Source of the DNA: a virus
Virus record (IMG/VR): IMGVR_UViG_3300025818_000178
Location: 1 to 24,436 of that record
Reading direction: 5' to 3' (one strand)
Length of the DNA stretch: 24,436 nucleotides
Within the stretch, counting starts at the first letter, position 1, and every line of letters begins with the position of its first letter. Made by a program: the position numbers and the translations under genes. This document shows, one piece after another, positions 15,372 through 22,509 of the stretch. The notes beneath the pieces are model-generated. The model was not told the DNA's origin, ran no database searches, and worked only from the letters and a program-made list of their open reading frames with translations.

Positions 15372-15682
15372 CAGGCATGGTCCACGTACACTGTAGCGCC
15401 TGAGCCGCCGTCCCGGCGGTCCAGAGCCCGGGCCCAGAGCCGCACAACGCTGGACAGGTGGACGATGGCGGACAGCTCCACGTTGCGCTCACCGTACCCG
15501 TTCTCGTAGATGATGCCCTTCTCGGACCCCGACGGCTCGGTGGTGTTGATAGTGGCGTGGACCTCCACAGACCCGCTCCGTACTTGGAACGTGATGGTGC
15601 TGCCCGCGCCAACGTCTCCGTTGGTAAGCTGCGTCCAGCCAGTCCCGGTAGCGACTTCCACGAGTGCCTGATCTCTTGCCAT
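15371..15682 (-). CDS. Small beta-rich structural protein, 103 residues
   Basis: ATG 15682 follows AGGAGG by six bases, one of the strongest ribosome sites in this window. The sequence has alternating hydrophobic strands (STITFQVRSGSVEVHATI) and a C-terminal VRLWARALDRRDGGSGATVY. This looks like a compact beta-sandwich virion protein. Placement between a fibre protein and the AIVIDNAT protein suggests a fibre or tail accessory role. I do not recognise the family. Confidence 0.83.
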   Translation of the reverse strand: MARDQALVEVATGTGWTQLTNGDVGAGSTITFQVRSGSVEVHATINTTEPSGSEKGIIYENGYGERNVELSAIVHLSSVVRLWARALDRRDGGSGATVYVDHA

Positions 15683-15704
15683 GTTGGCCTCCTATATACC
15701 CGTG

Positions 15705-16493
15705 TCAGACGGTGCCGACTACGAGGAACGCAAAATCCATATCCGTGGGGCTACCGCTGGAGTTGTTGGTGGTGATCGTGAAGGTGGTCGTAGTCTTGGA
15801 GCTAACCTGAGCGAACGCGTCAACAGCAAAGCCGCTGACAAACACACTGTAATTGGCAGAGCTCATGGTGACGTTGAGCGTTACGTCGGCTACGCCCACA
15901 CCCGTACGCACAACGTCGGACAAGTTGTTGAAGTCGGGCACCGTCAAAGTGCCGTTGTTGGCCACTGTCCCTCTGGCCACCGGGATGTAGCCCGTTGACT
16001 GTAGTGCAGTAACCACCTGCGTGGTCGTCAGATCCTCAACATCCCCAGACCCTGCGGTGACGCGCCCACGTATGCGGTTAGTGGCTATGTCAGCCAGTTT
16101 TGCGTTGGTGACGCTGCCGTTGGCCAGTTTTGCCGTGGTCACATTGGCGTCGAGTATTTTCGCTGTAGTGACGCTGTCATCCAGCAGCACCGCATCAGAC
16201 ACGGCGTCCTGCACAGAGGCGGCGTTCACCCGCAGGCTAACGGCGGTCCCGGCCGCAAAGCCGGAAGCCGAGGTCCCGTCCTGAGCACGCGTCACTGTCA
16301 GAGCGTTGCCTGAACGGGCAGTGACCTTAACGATCTCCGTGGTGCCGGCGGTCGTATAGAGCGTAGCGTAGAAATACTCGCCAGAGGTCAGAGTAGGGAA
16401 CTGGCTGCCGTCGACCACGGTCAAGCCAACATCAGACGCTGTGGCGGCTGTGGCCAGCGTGCTGTCGGCGTTATTGCTTAGCTTGACACCCAT
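15705..16493 (-). CDS. Modular tail fibre protein, 262 residues
   Basis: I chose ATG 16493 with GAGG five bases upstream; an extension to 16520 runs into the preceding gene. Residues 1-105 are closely related, by eye, to the complete 108-residue protein encoded just before it (shared NNA, EIV, VTAR, TRAQ). Residues about 105-130 contain repeated TAKL/NAKL units, a trimeric fibre motif. The last 130 residues (from LADIATN) match the C-terminus of the 389-residue fibre, sharing AGSGDVEDLT-type and TDMDF segments. The protein is thus an N-terminal attachment module plus a linker plus a shared C-terminal module. A receptor-binding or fibre role is likely. Confidence 0.9.
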   Translation of the reverse strand: MGVKLSNNADSTLATAATASDVGLTVVDGSQFPTLTSGEYFYATLYTTAGTTEIVKVTARSGNALTVTRAQDGTSASGFAAGTAVSLRVNAASVQDAVSDAVLLDDSVTTAKILDANVTTAKLANGSVTNAKLADIATNRIRGRVTAGSGDVEDLTTTQVVTALQSTGYIPVARGTVANNGTLTVPDFNNLSDVVRTGVGVADVTLNVTMSSANYSVFVSGFAVDAFAQVSSKTTTTFTITTNNSSGSPTDMDFAFLVVGTV

Positions 16494-16500
16494 GTCGGCC

Positions 16501-16827
16501 TCACAGAAGCAGGAAATCAAGACCGTCGATGTGGTCCTGAAGGTTGGCTGCGGTGACGCGGATTTCGAACCTGCTGTTCACAGGAAACGCTATGGCCAAT
16601 GTGCCTGCCTGAGCCCGCGTGATAGTCATAGCATCATCGGTGCGTGCAGTCACGCTAACAATCTCATAGTTGTTGTTGGTGTCCTGCAACGTAGCTTGGA
16701 AGGAGTCACCAACGCCCAACGATGGGAACAGTGCCCCCGTACCCGAAGCGACCGTCACAGCCGTATCCGTACTGGAAATCGCCGCAGCTAAGGTAGTCGT
16801 AGCATTGTTGGTTATCTTGAGTGCCAT
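16501..16827 (-). CDS. Single-module fibre-base protein, 108 residues
   Basis: ATG 16827 has GAGGA overlapping the stop of the preceding gene and four bases before the start. The alternative ATG 16872 would overlap the upstream gene by 38 bases and reads unlike the related copy, so it was rejected. The sequence (MALKITNNATTTLAAAISS then EIVSVTARTDDAMTITRAQ) matches the first module of the 262-residue fibre. It therefore looks like a stand-alone copy of a fibre-attachment domain, perhaps the adaptor to which fibres bind. Function is inferred from that similarity. Confidence 0.88.
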   Translation of the reverse strand: MALKITNNATTTLAAAISSTDTAVTVASGTGALFPSLGVGDSFQATLQDTNNNYEIVSVTARTDDAMTITRAQAGTLAIAFPVNSRFEIRVTAANLQDHIDGLDFLLL

Positions 16828-16834
16828 GCCATCC

Positions 16835-17605
16835 TCACGCGAATTTGGGCCCTGAGGCCACCATGACGCCACGCCCGGCGTTCAGATTGGCCTGAGCGCG
16901 GCGCATACCGACCTCACGCACAAGCTGCTTGGAGTGGTACGCGGCCAGCTCCCTATCCGCCCACTGCACGTTCGGGATAACCAGCAAGTGCTGCAGCGCC
17001 CCGTGGATGATGGTGTCCTCCAGATCGTCCAGCACGTCTTGGTCCATGCCAGTTGCCGTGCGGGTTGGTTTTACGGCGTATATCATGCGCATAGTGTAGG
17101 TGCGCTCGTTGTCCGGCATAGGCAACACAACGTATTTGTCTGGAGTGAGCTGAGTGATTGCTCTGGGCGTGGATGCGTCGGCCACGACTGCGTCGGGCAG
17201 CACGAACGTCGGGTTCTCGTTGAACACCGCTTCGTTGTAGCTATCGGTGTTGTACGCACCATCGGGCGTGGAAGACCACAAGGTGGAGGCCGCCTGTCCG
17301 CTGTACAGGTCCGCCCACTCGGGGAACCGGTATAGGGCGTCTTCCAGTGGCAGCCGGTCCAGTGGGTAGTCGTTGACGAAGGCGGCAAACAAGATGTGCA
17401 CATCCGTGTCGGCAGGCTTCTCGAATGCGTATTCGGGTACCCCGGGCAACAGTGCAAATGTGGGCTGGGCCACGCGCCACAGCAACGTGCGCTCACACGC
17501 CCGACGGGCCGCATCTGCTAGATACTGCAGCATCATCTTGTTGGGGCAGCCGGGTACACTGGGGGCCAGACGCGGCAGCAGGTCACTGAACAGGCGAGTG
17601 GGCAT
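16835..17605 (-). CDS. Tail-tube / connector-like protein, 256 residues
   Basis: ATG 17605 overlaps the stop of the 214-residue gene (TGATG). The sequence starts with a helical region containing MMLQYLADAARRACERT, then LPGVPEYAFEKP, then a C-terminal helix pair (LEDTIIHGALQHLLVIPNVQ and REVGMRRAQANLN). This layout, a helical bundle with a beta insert, is typical of phage gatekeeper or tail-tube proteins of the T7 gp11 or adaptor kind. It follows another adaptor-like gene, as in short-tailed phages. I am fairly sure it is a connector-complex protein; which ring it forms is uncertain. Confidence 0.87.
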   Translation of the reverse strand: MPTRLFSDLLPRLAPSVPGCPNKMMLQYLADAARRACERTLLWRVAQPTFALLPGVPEYAFEKPADTDVHILFAAFVNDYPLDRLPLEDALYRFPEWADLYSGQAASTLWSSTPDGAYNTDSYNEAVFNENPTFVLPDAVVADASTPRAITQLTPDKYVVLPMPDNERTYTMRMIYAVKPTRTATGMDQDVLDDLEDTIIHGALQHLLVIPNVQWADRELAAYHSKQLVREVGMRRAQANLNAGRGVMVASGPKFA

Positions 17606-18249
17606 CAGCTAACCTTCTCCTTGTCCAGCCCGGCGTATTCGTCGTCGGTCGTTTCTCTGGACCCAGCGGACAGGGCAAGGCCCTGCGTAAACGAGTCGAG
17701 GAACAGTTTGGCCCTGTTTGAGTTGACGTGTTCGTCGTCGATCGACGCAGCCAAGAACGTAGTCCCGTCTACCACGACGGAGAAGTAGGCGTCGGAGGGG
17801 GCCGTTATGGTGTCGTTCAGGCCATATTCTGTTGGTATCTGTGCGTACTCCGCCAGCACGGTCGTACCAGACGTAGGCGGGGGGTACAGGAAATACGTGT
17901 TCGGAGACCGGGGGTGCCGCATGAAGTTGACCGGGGTGCCCGATGCCTCGGCACGCCACCCGGGCAACACCTTGTCAAGCGTTTCGCGGCTGACCTCCGT
18001 GATGGCGTCCCCGCCCGTGACGCTGAAGATCTCAACCAAGCGGACCGAGTCGGACGGCATGGTCTGGACGGTCGTGTCAGCGGTAGTGGCTATATCCCCG
18101 ATGGTGGAGAACAGATCCGGACGCAAGTTCGCCACCCGCTTCAGCGTCTGATTCACAAACCCCAGAAGCAGTGTGTCCGACATACGAACAGGGACAGACG
18201 AGTCACTGACCAGCCGTCGAACCTCGGTTATGACCTGCGTCGGTGTCAT
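17605..18249 (-). CDS. Head-tail adaptor-like protein, 214 residues
   Basis: ATG 18249 overlaps the previous stop by one base. The N-terminus (TPTQVITEVRRLVSDSS, then LLGFVNQTLKRVANLRPDLF) forms the paired helices typical of phage adaptor proteins sometimes labelled DUF6682. A beta-rich middle follows (with MRHPRSPNTYFLYPPP), and the C-terminal helical part ends with SRETTDDEYAGL. Such proteins make the ring below the portal. The gene lies next to the 256-residue tail-tube-like protein, forming a connector pair. The family call is from memory. Confidence 0.87.
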   Translation of the reverse strand: MTPTQVITEVRRLVSDSSVPVRMSDTLLLGFVNQTLKRVANLRPDLFSTIGDIATTADTTVQTMPSDSVRLVEIFSVTGGDAITEVSRETLDKVLPGWRAEASGTPVNFMRHPRSPNTYFLYPPPTSGTTVLAEYAQIPTEYGLNDTITAPSDAYFSVVVDGTTFLAASIDDEHVNSNRAKLFLDSFTQGLALSAGSRETTDDEYAGLDKEKVS

Positions 18250-18530
18250 CAGTCAGTCGCCAGTCCTTGCGAAGCATCGGCCGAGATCTCTGGGGCCACG
18301 TGGGTAGTATCGGGCTCTTTGGTCTCCAGAGCAAGCCCAGTACTCTTACGCCGAGCCCTAGACCTCTTTGCCTTGGTGACCTGCTTCTTGTTGACGAACT
18401 GCTCCGGGAATGCCTGTAGCCCGGTAACCTCTTCGCACATAGGGTTTGCCGCCTGATAGCGGTTCCACCTGTAGATGGTACCATCCCTCTTGTTGCGAAG
18501 GAACAACTCGTCTTCTGCAATGGTTCCCAT
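18249..18530 (-). CDS. Small basic-patch protein, 93 residues
   Basis: ATG 18530 follows AGGAGAGG. The N-terminal 50 residues hold DGTIYRWNRYQAANPMCEEV, suggesting a small folded unit, followed by a strongly basic run (KKQVTKAKRSRARRKS) and an acidic, disordered tail. It ends in a 1-base overlap with the adaptor gene. A virion protein that contacts DNA, or a small adaptor partner, is possible. The family is not recognised. Confidence 0.78.
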   Translation of the reverse strand: MGTIAEDELFLRNKRDGTIYRWNRYQAANPMCEEVTGLQAFPEQFVNKKQVTKAKRSRARRKSTGLALETKEPDTTHVAPEISADASQGLATD

Positions 18531-18541
18531 GCGTCCTCTCC

Positions 18542-19372
18542 TTAGCTTGATGCGCCCTTGATGATGACGAAGCTCAGCACAGGGGCGTCAGTGCCTGTTG
18601 TTGGCAAGGTACCACCGCCCAGATTGTCCACGGATATGTCGGCCCGGCCGGTCTGTATGTCTACGACCTGCACGGCGTACTGCTCCGGGTTGGCCGCCGT
18701 GGTAGTGCGAATATTGACGATAAGAACGTCGTCCGCACCGATATAGCTGTTGGTCAACGTGAAGATGTCTGCCCCACTACCCGATATGGTGCCGTCGAAC
18801 AACGTAATAGCCCCCGAAGGAGCATCCAGTGTGACCCCTGTTGTGCGGCTCGTGGCCTGCACGACAGTCCCGCCGTTGCCAGTGGTTACACCGATCGAGC
18901 CATTGGCGAGAATATTGGTCCCCGTTACTGCCGCCGGAGTGCTACCGCCGATGACAATGTCATTGATCGTGCCGCCAGTGAGCGCCACCGCATCGGACGC
19001 CTGCGTGGCAATAGTGCCGAGGCCCAGATTCGTGCGGGCACCAGAAGCCGTGGATGCCCCGGTCCCTCCGTCTGCGATGGCAATGTCAGTGATGCCCGTA
19101 ATGACGCCGCCTGTGAAGGCCACGTTAGCACTTGCCAGTGCCCCAGTGCCATTAGGCGTTACAGTCACATTGCCGTTAGTGTCGATTGACGAAATGACGT
19201 TGCCGTCGATGCGGATATTGTCAACGCTAGCAGAACCAGTCCCCACCTTGAGCGCCGTAGCGGTACCCACGGCGCTGAGCACGGACTTCTCCGTAGCCTC
19301 TGGGCCACCATCTACATGCAGCAGCTGGTCGAAGGTGTCTTTGATCTCTGTGGCTGACAGGTTCGTAGGCAT
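18542..19372 (-). CDS. Tail-fibre-like protein with GGTGA-type repeats, 276 residues
   Basis: ATG 19372 has AGGA upstream. The body contains IADGGTGASTASGARTNLGL, a known fibre repeat in many phages, plus Thr/Ala/Gly-rich strands such as GNVTVTPNGTGALASANVAF. The C-terminus is a compact beta domain ending FVIIKGASS. No membrane segment or enzymatic motif is seen. It probably forms an elongated trimeric fibre with a globular tip. It lies next to the 389-residue fibre, 16 bases downstream. Confidence 0.88.
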   Translation of the reverse strand: MPTNLSATEIKDTFDQLLHVDGGPEATEKSVLSAVGTATALKVGTGSASVDNIRIDGNVISSIDTNGNVTVTPNGTGALASANVAFTGGVITGITDIAIADGGTGASTASGARTNLGLGTIATQASDAVALTGGTINDIVIGGSTPAAVTGTNILANGSIGVTTGNGGTVVQATSRTTGVTLDAPSGAITLFDGTISGSGADIFTLTNSYIGADDVLIVNIRTTTAANPEQYAVQVVDIQTGRADISVDNLGGGTLPTTGTDAPVLSFVIIKGASS

Positions 19373-19388
19373 GGATCAGTCCTAATGG

Positions 19389-20558
19389 TTATGCTGGCGT
19401 GCCGTGGACCACGAAGAAGAAGTCCATATCCGTAGCCGCCCCGCCGGAGTTGTCCGTACGTATAGTGAAGCCGGTAGTGGACTGCGCCGTGATGTTGACG
19501 AAGGCGTCGAAGTTCACTGCCATGGCATGGATTGTGTAATCAGACGAGCTCAGCGTAGTGTCCAGAGTCACCGCTATGATGCCTGTTCCCGTCCTGTTGA
19601 TGGATGTGACACCCACGCTCTCGGTTATGGACGCGCTTCCGTTGTTGGCGATCTTGGCCCTAGCCGTAGCCATGAGCCCCGACGACTGCAGGATAGTGAT
19701 GACCTGTGCTGCCGTCAGGTCTTCCACGTCGCCTGTACCGGCGGTGGTGCGTCCCTTGATGGTGTTAGTGGCCATGTGGGCCAGCTTGGCGTTGGTAACA
19801 GCCTCGTCCGCCAAGCCCGTGCTGGTGAGTTCCTCGTAGGCCGGATCCGCGCCCGCACCGTTCGTGACCAGTGGGAGGCCGTCTGTGCCGGCAGCCAGCT
19901 CGGTAGGTGTGCCGGTAGAGGCATAGTAGGGTATCCCACCTTGAGTGCCGTGAGACCACTTGGCAAGCGTGACGCTGTTGTCCGCCACAAACGTAGTGGC
20001 TGACTGCCACGCCGCTCCGTCCCACACCTTCAGGACCCCAGCGGTCGTGTCGAAGAATAAAGCTCCTGTGGCCAGCGCATCCCCATCGTTGTCGACGGAC
20101 GGCTCACTGGACTTGGCTCCGAGGTAGGCATCGTCGAAGCTATCGTAGGAAGCGGCAGCAGCTGCGGCCGAAGCGGCTGCGTTGGTCTCCGCTGTCTCTG
20201 CGTTGGTCTCCGCTGTCTCTGCCGCTGCTTGGGCGGCCACAGCCGCATCACGCGCAGAGATAACGTTGTCGATATTCACCCAAGCCGCGCCGTCGTACAC
20301 CCCGTATTTATCAGACACGGTGTTGTAGTAAGCGTCCCCCTCTTGCAGGGAAGAGCCATCCAGACGTTGCGTCGGGTCGGAGGTCAGTGTTCCCACGAAA
20401 TACTGCACGGCCAGATCGCCCTGCAGGCCAGCAGCCAGCTGCGAACGGGAGATACGCTTCGTGGTATTAGCGTCGGTATCGAAGATAAGGATGTCGTCGT
20501 CGTTGGCACTGTTGGCCCCGGACAACGCCGTCAAACTAGAGATTCTCGTTCCGGGCAT
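19389..20558 (-). CDS. Large tail-fibre-like protein with coiled-coil and shared C-terminal module, 389 residues
   Basis: ATG 20558 is preceded by GGAGGG. The N-terminal part (MPGTRISSLTALSGANSAND and DDDILIFDTDANTTKRISRS) looks like a fibre-attachment domain common in marine podophages. Residues about 105-145 are an Ala/Glu/Asn-rich coil with a repeated AETAETN unit. Two DGAAW motifs (about residues 89-93 and 179-183) mark repeated shaft elements. The C-terminal 130 residues match those of the 262-residue protein. It is probably a fibre or spike for host recognition. The shared C-terminal module suggests both attach to or fold with the same partner. Confidence 0.9.
   Translation of the reverse strand: MPGTRISSLTALSGANSANDDDILIFDTDANTTKRISRSQLAAGLQGDLAVQYFVGTLTSDPTQRLDGSSLQEGDAYYNTVSDKYGVYDGAAWVNIDNVISARDAAVAAQAAAETAETNAETAETNAAASAAAAAASYDSFDDAYLGAKSSEPSVDNDGDALATGALFFDTTAGVLKVWDGAAWQSATTFVADNSVTLAKWSHGTQGGIPYYASTGTPTELAAGTDGLPLVTNGAGADPAYEELTSTGLADEAVTNAKLAHMATNTIKGRTTAGTGDVEDLTAAQVITILQSSGLMATARAKIANNGSASITESVGVTSINRTGTGIIAVTLDTTLSSSDYTIHAMAVNFDAFVNITAQSTTGFTIRTDNSGGAATDMDFFFVVHGTPA
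20181..20222 (-). repeat. 21-bp direct repeat in the 389-residue fibre gene
   Basis: Two perfect 21-bp copies at 20181-20201 and 20202-20222 encode a duplicated AETAETN-like heptapeptide. A unit of seven residues fits one coiled-coil heptad, so the duplication lengthens the fibre coil by one turn pair without a frame change. Confidence 0.88.
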
Positions 20559-20579
20559 ACAGCAACCCTCCAGATAGCG

Positions 20580-20601
20580 GTGAGGCCCCGAAGGGCCTCA
20601 C
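20580..20601 (-). terminator. C(UUCG)G stem-loop after the 140-residue gene
   Basis: On the minus strand a perfect 9-bp GC-rich stem closes a UUCG loop, beginning five bases after the TAA stop at 20607. No U-run follows, and the ribosome site of the 389-residue gene lies about 10 bases downstream. It could be a weak intrinsic terminator, a pause site or an mRNA 3'-end protector. Confidence 0.7.
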
Positions 20602-20606
20602 ACACC

Positions 20607-21029
20607 TTACGACGGCAGCAGCGGGATGGTGAACCAGTTCGTGGCGTCGATGGCCACAAACACGGCGCTGGTCTTGGCCGCCATGCTGATCGCACCAGTG
20701 GTAGCTGTACCACTGTTGATGGAGTCACTGGCACCCGGATAGACCTTCAGGATGGCGTTGGCGGCGTCAGCGTTCTTGAGAAAGATGACGCTTCCAGCCA
20801 CGGCGGTCGGGAGCTTGACGCCCTTGGTGCCGTCAGCACCAGTGGCATGGACAATGCCGTAGTCCGTGATCGCTGTCGCGTCACTGTTGGAGCTGCCGGC
20901 AGATGCAACAGCCGCCACCGGCATGGTGATGTTGCCAGTGACATCGCCGGTGACAGCACCGGCAACAGTATCGGCTTCGACGGCGATCGCCTTCAGCCGA
21001 GAGTAGGTAACCCCGGGATTAACAGCCAC
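20607..21029 (-). CDS. Putative head-decoration protein, 140 residues
   Basis: The start is GTG 21029 with AAGGAG six bases upstream; no better ATG is present. The protein is small, Ala/Val/Ser/Thr-rich and beta-like (for example GSVIFLKNADAANAILKVYP), with no Cys and no membrane span. The C-terminal SAVFVAIDATNWFTIPLLPS resembles the end of phage surface or decoration proteins. It is encoded right after another similar-sized beta protein and the major capsid gene, and both are followed by UUCG hairpins, which suggests high expression. The decoration role is inferred. Confidence 0.84.
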   Translation of the reverse strand: MAVNPGVTYSRLKAIAVEADTVAGAVTGDVTGNITMPVAAVASAGSSNSDATAITDYGIVHATGADGTKGVKLPTAVAGSVIFLKNADAANAILKVYPGASDSINSGTATTGAISMAAKTSAVFVAIDATNWFTIPLLPS

Positions 21030-21057
21030 GATGGTCTCCTTTCCTTTGAGGTAGGTA

Positions 21058-21077
21058 TAGGGGGCCGAAGCCCCCTA
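21058..21077 (-). terminator. C(UUCG)G stem-loop after the 148-residue gene
   Basis: An 8-bp stem with a GC-rich hexamer next to the loop closes a UUCG tetraloop on the minus strand, beginning three bases after the TAA stop at 21081. It lacks a U-tract and is followed by the AAGGAG site of the 140-residue gene. It has the same form as the hairpin at 20580-20601. Confidence 0.7.
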
Positions 21078-21080
21078 CCC

Positions 21081-21527
21081 TTATTCGCCCACGTCGGCCA
21101 TGACCACCCAAGCGCGGATGACTGCATCGGTCGGCATCGCCGTAGCGAACGACAGATCCAGCGTATCAGCAGAGCTGTACAGCGTCGGGTTGGCCAGATT
21201 GGAAGCCGAGAACGCCAGAGCGTTATTGGCTACACCAGTGGCGTAGGTGACGGAACCGTCGGTGAGCCCGAAGGTGCCGGTCGTATTGGTCGACTCCACG
21301 GTGGTGACCTCGAGGCCGGCAGTCAGCACGACAGAGCCCGCCGGGATGCGAAGCACCTGCAGCGTGTCCGAAGTGGTGAGCGCCGAGACTCCGGCGGTGG
21401 CACGATCAGCGATGATGGTAGCGAAGTTCAACTCCACATCCAGCTTGGTGACCGACCACGTACCGCTCTCGGGGAACGCGTCGGCGTTCCCCTTGTTGAA
21501 GCCGTGGGTATCAGTATATGCAACCAT
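21081..21527 (-). CDS. Putative head-decoration or minor capsid protein, 148 residues
   Basis: ATG 21527 has AAAGGAG eight bases upstream. The N-terminus is polar (YTDTHGFNKGNADAFPESG), followed by a beta-rich body with TLQVLRIPAGSVVLTAGLEV and TGTFGLTDGSVTYATGV, and ends with AVIRAWVVMADVGE. This profile is common for small proteins encoded next to podoviral capsid genes. No known catalytic or binding motif is seen. It lies between the capsid gene and the 140-residue protein, so it may coat or stabilise the head. Confidence 0.86.
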   Translation of the reverse strand: MVAYTDTHGFNKGNADAFPESGTWSVTKLDVELNFATIIADRATAGVSALTTSDTLQVLRIPAGSVVLTAGLEVTTVESTNTTGTFGLTDGSVTYATGVANNALAFSASNLANPTLYSSADTLDLSFATAMPTDAVIRAWVVMADVGE

Positions 21528-21546
21528 AGTCGTAACTCCTTTCTGC

Positions 21547-21572
21547 GTTCAGAGGACGCTTATCCTCAGAAC
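21547..21572 (-). other. Imperfect stem-loop overlapping the capsid stop codon
   Basis: On the minus strand, 10-base arms with a single T-T mismatch flank a 6-base loop. The upstream arm contains the TGA stop of the capsid gene (21568-21566), and the downstream arm ends just before the AAAGGAG site of the next gene. It could slow transcription, protect the capsid message or modulate translation of the next gene. No U-run is present. Confidence 0.55.
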
Positions 21573-22489
21573 GAGATGACGGCCTGAGCGATGGCTTCCG
21601 GCTTCACAACCTTGTAGCCGTACACCTGCAGCCCACGGATGATGTTCCCGAAGGTATTCTGCGAACGCAGAGTCTCCATCTCCGTCATCTGGGATGCGAA
21701 GGTGAAGCCCATCTTGTGGCCGGCGATGATGTTGTACTCGCCACCAGACACAGACAGGTTGTGGGACACATAGACCATGAAGCGGTCGATCATGCCGAGG
21801 CGGCCGTTGCGGAGCACCGACACGCCGTCACCGGACAGCGAGGCATCCTTCAGCTCGGACTTCTTGATGAGCCCCGCCATCTTCGCCGGAATGACGAGGT
21901 AGCGATCCGACTCCGGAGCGTTGGCCTCATCCAGCACGGTGCCCATGTCGACGATCAGGTCGGTCACGGCGGTCGTGCTGCTTGCACCGTCGTTGGTGAC
22001 CGTCAGCGGCGAACCCGTCACACCCAGATTGAACGACGAGGTCTGCGCACCAGCGGTGGTTCCCTTGTTGCTCGAGCTGATGTCGGTCAGCATGTCGGTC
22101 AGGACACGAGAGTCGATGGCGATCTTCATACGCTCGGAAGCGTCCTTGGACCACATATCCATCAGCTTGATGTCCGACTGGACCTTGTCCACGTCGTCTT
22201 CGATGCAGGCGAAGTATTCGCCCTTGTCGATGAGGAGCTGCAGCTTCGGCTTGTCGGGGTTCTCGACGGTGAGCGCCTGACCCTTGACGTAATCACGGAT
22301 CGTGATCTCCGGCGTGGTGCGGATATTCACGGTATCACCGTGGGCCTTGATCTCGCCCTCGTAGTCCGTGTTGGAAATCCAGCTCAGGACAGTCGCATCG
22401 TAGAAATTCTCGATGAGCTTGCCCGACCAGATCTCGGGGATGAAGTTGCCGCTATAGTTCGGGCGACCTCCAGCAGTGGGAAAAGACAT
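21566..22489 (-). CDS. Major capsid protein, 307 residues
   Basis: ATG 22489 has GGAG seven bases upstream. The N-terminus (NFIPEIWSGKLIENFYDATV) and the following EIKAHGDTVNIRTTPEITIR match the pattern of HK97-fold coat proteins of podoviruses and related phages, where a long N-arm is followed by the E-loop and spine helix region. IEDDVDKVQSDIKLMDMWSK forms the spine-helix candidate, and residues about 190-220 contain a conserved-looking LVIPAKMAGLIKKSEL. It follows the scaffold-like gene, as expected. Size is normal for the type. The capsid call is strong; subfamily is not assigned. Confidence 0.94.
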   Translation of the reverse strand: MSFPTAGGRPNYSGNFIPEIWSGKLIENFYDATVLSWISNTDYEGEIKAHGDTVNIRTTPEITIRDYVKGQALTVENPDKPKLQLLIDKGEYFACIEDDVDKVQSDIKLMDMWSKDASERMKIAIDSRVLTDMLTDISSSNKGTTAGAQTSSFNLGVTGSPLTVTNDGASSTTAVTDLIVDMGTVLDEANAPESDRYLVIPAKMAGLIKKSELKDASLSGDGVSVLRNGRLGMIDRFMVYVSHNLSVSGGEYNIIAGHKMGFTFASQMTEMETLRSQNTFGNIIRGLQVYGYKVVKPEAIAQAVISF

Positions 22490-22509
22490 GGGATTACTCC
22501 GGTTTCACG

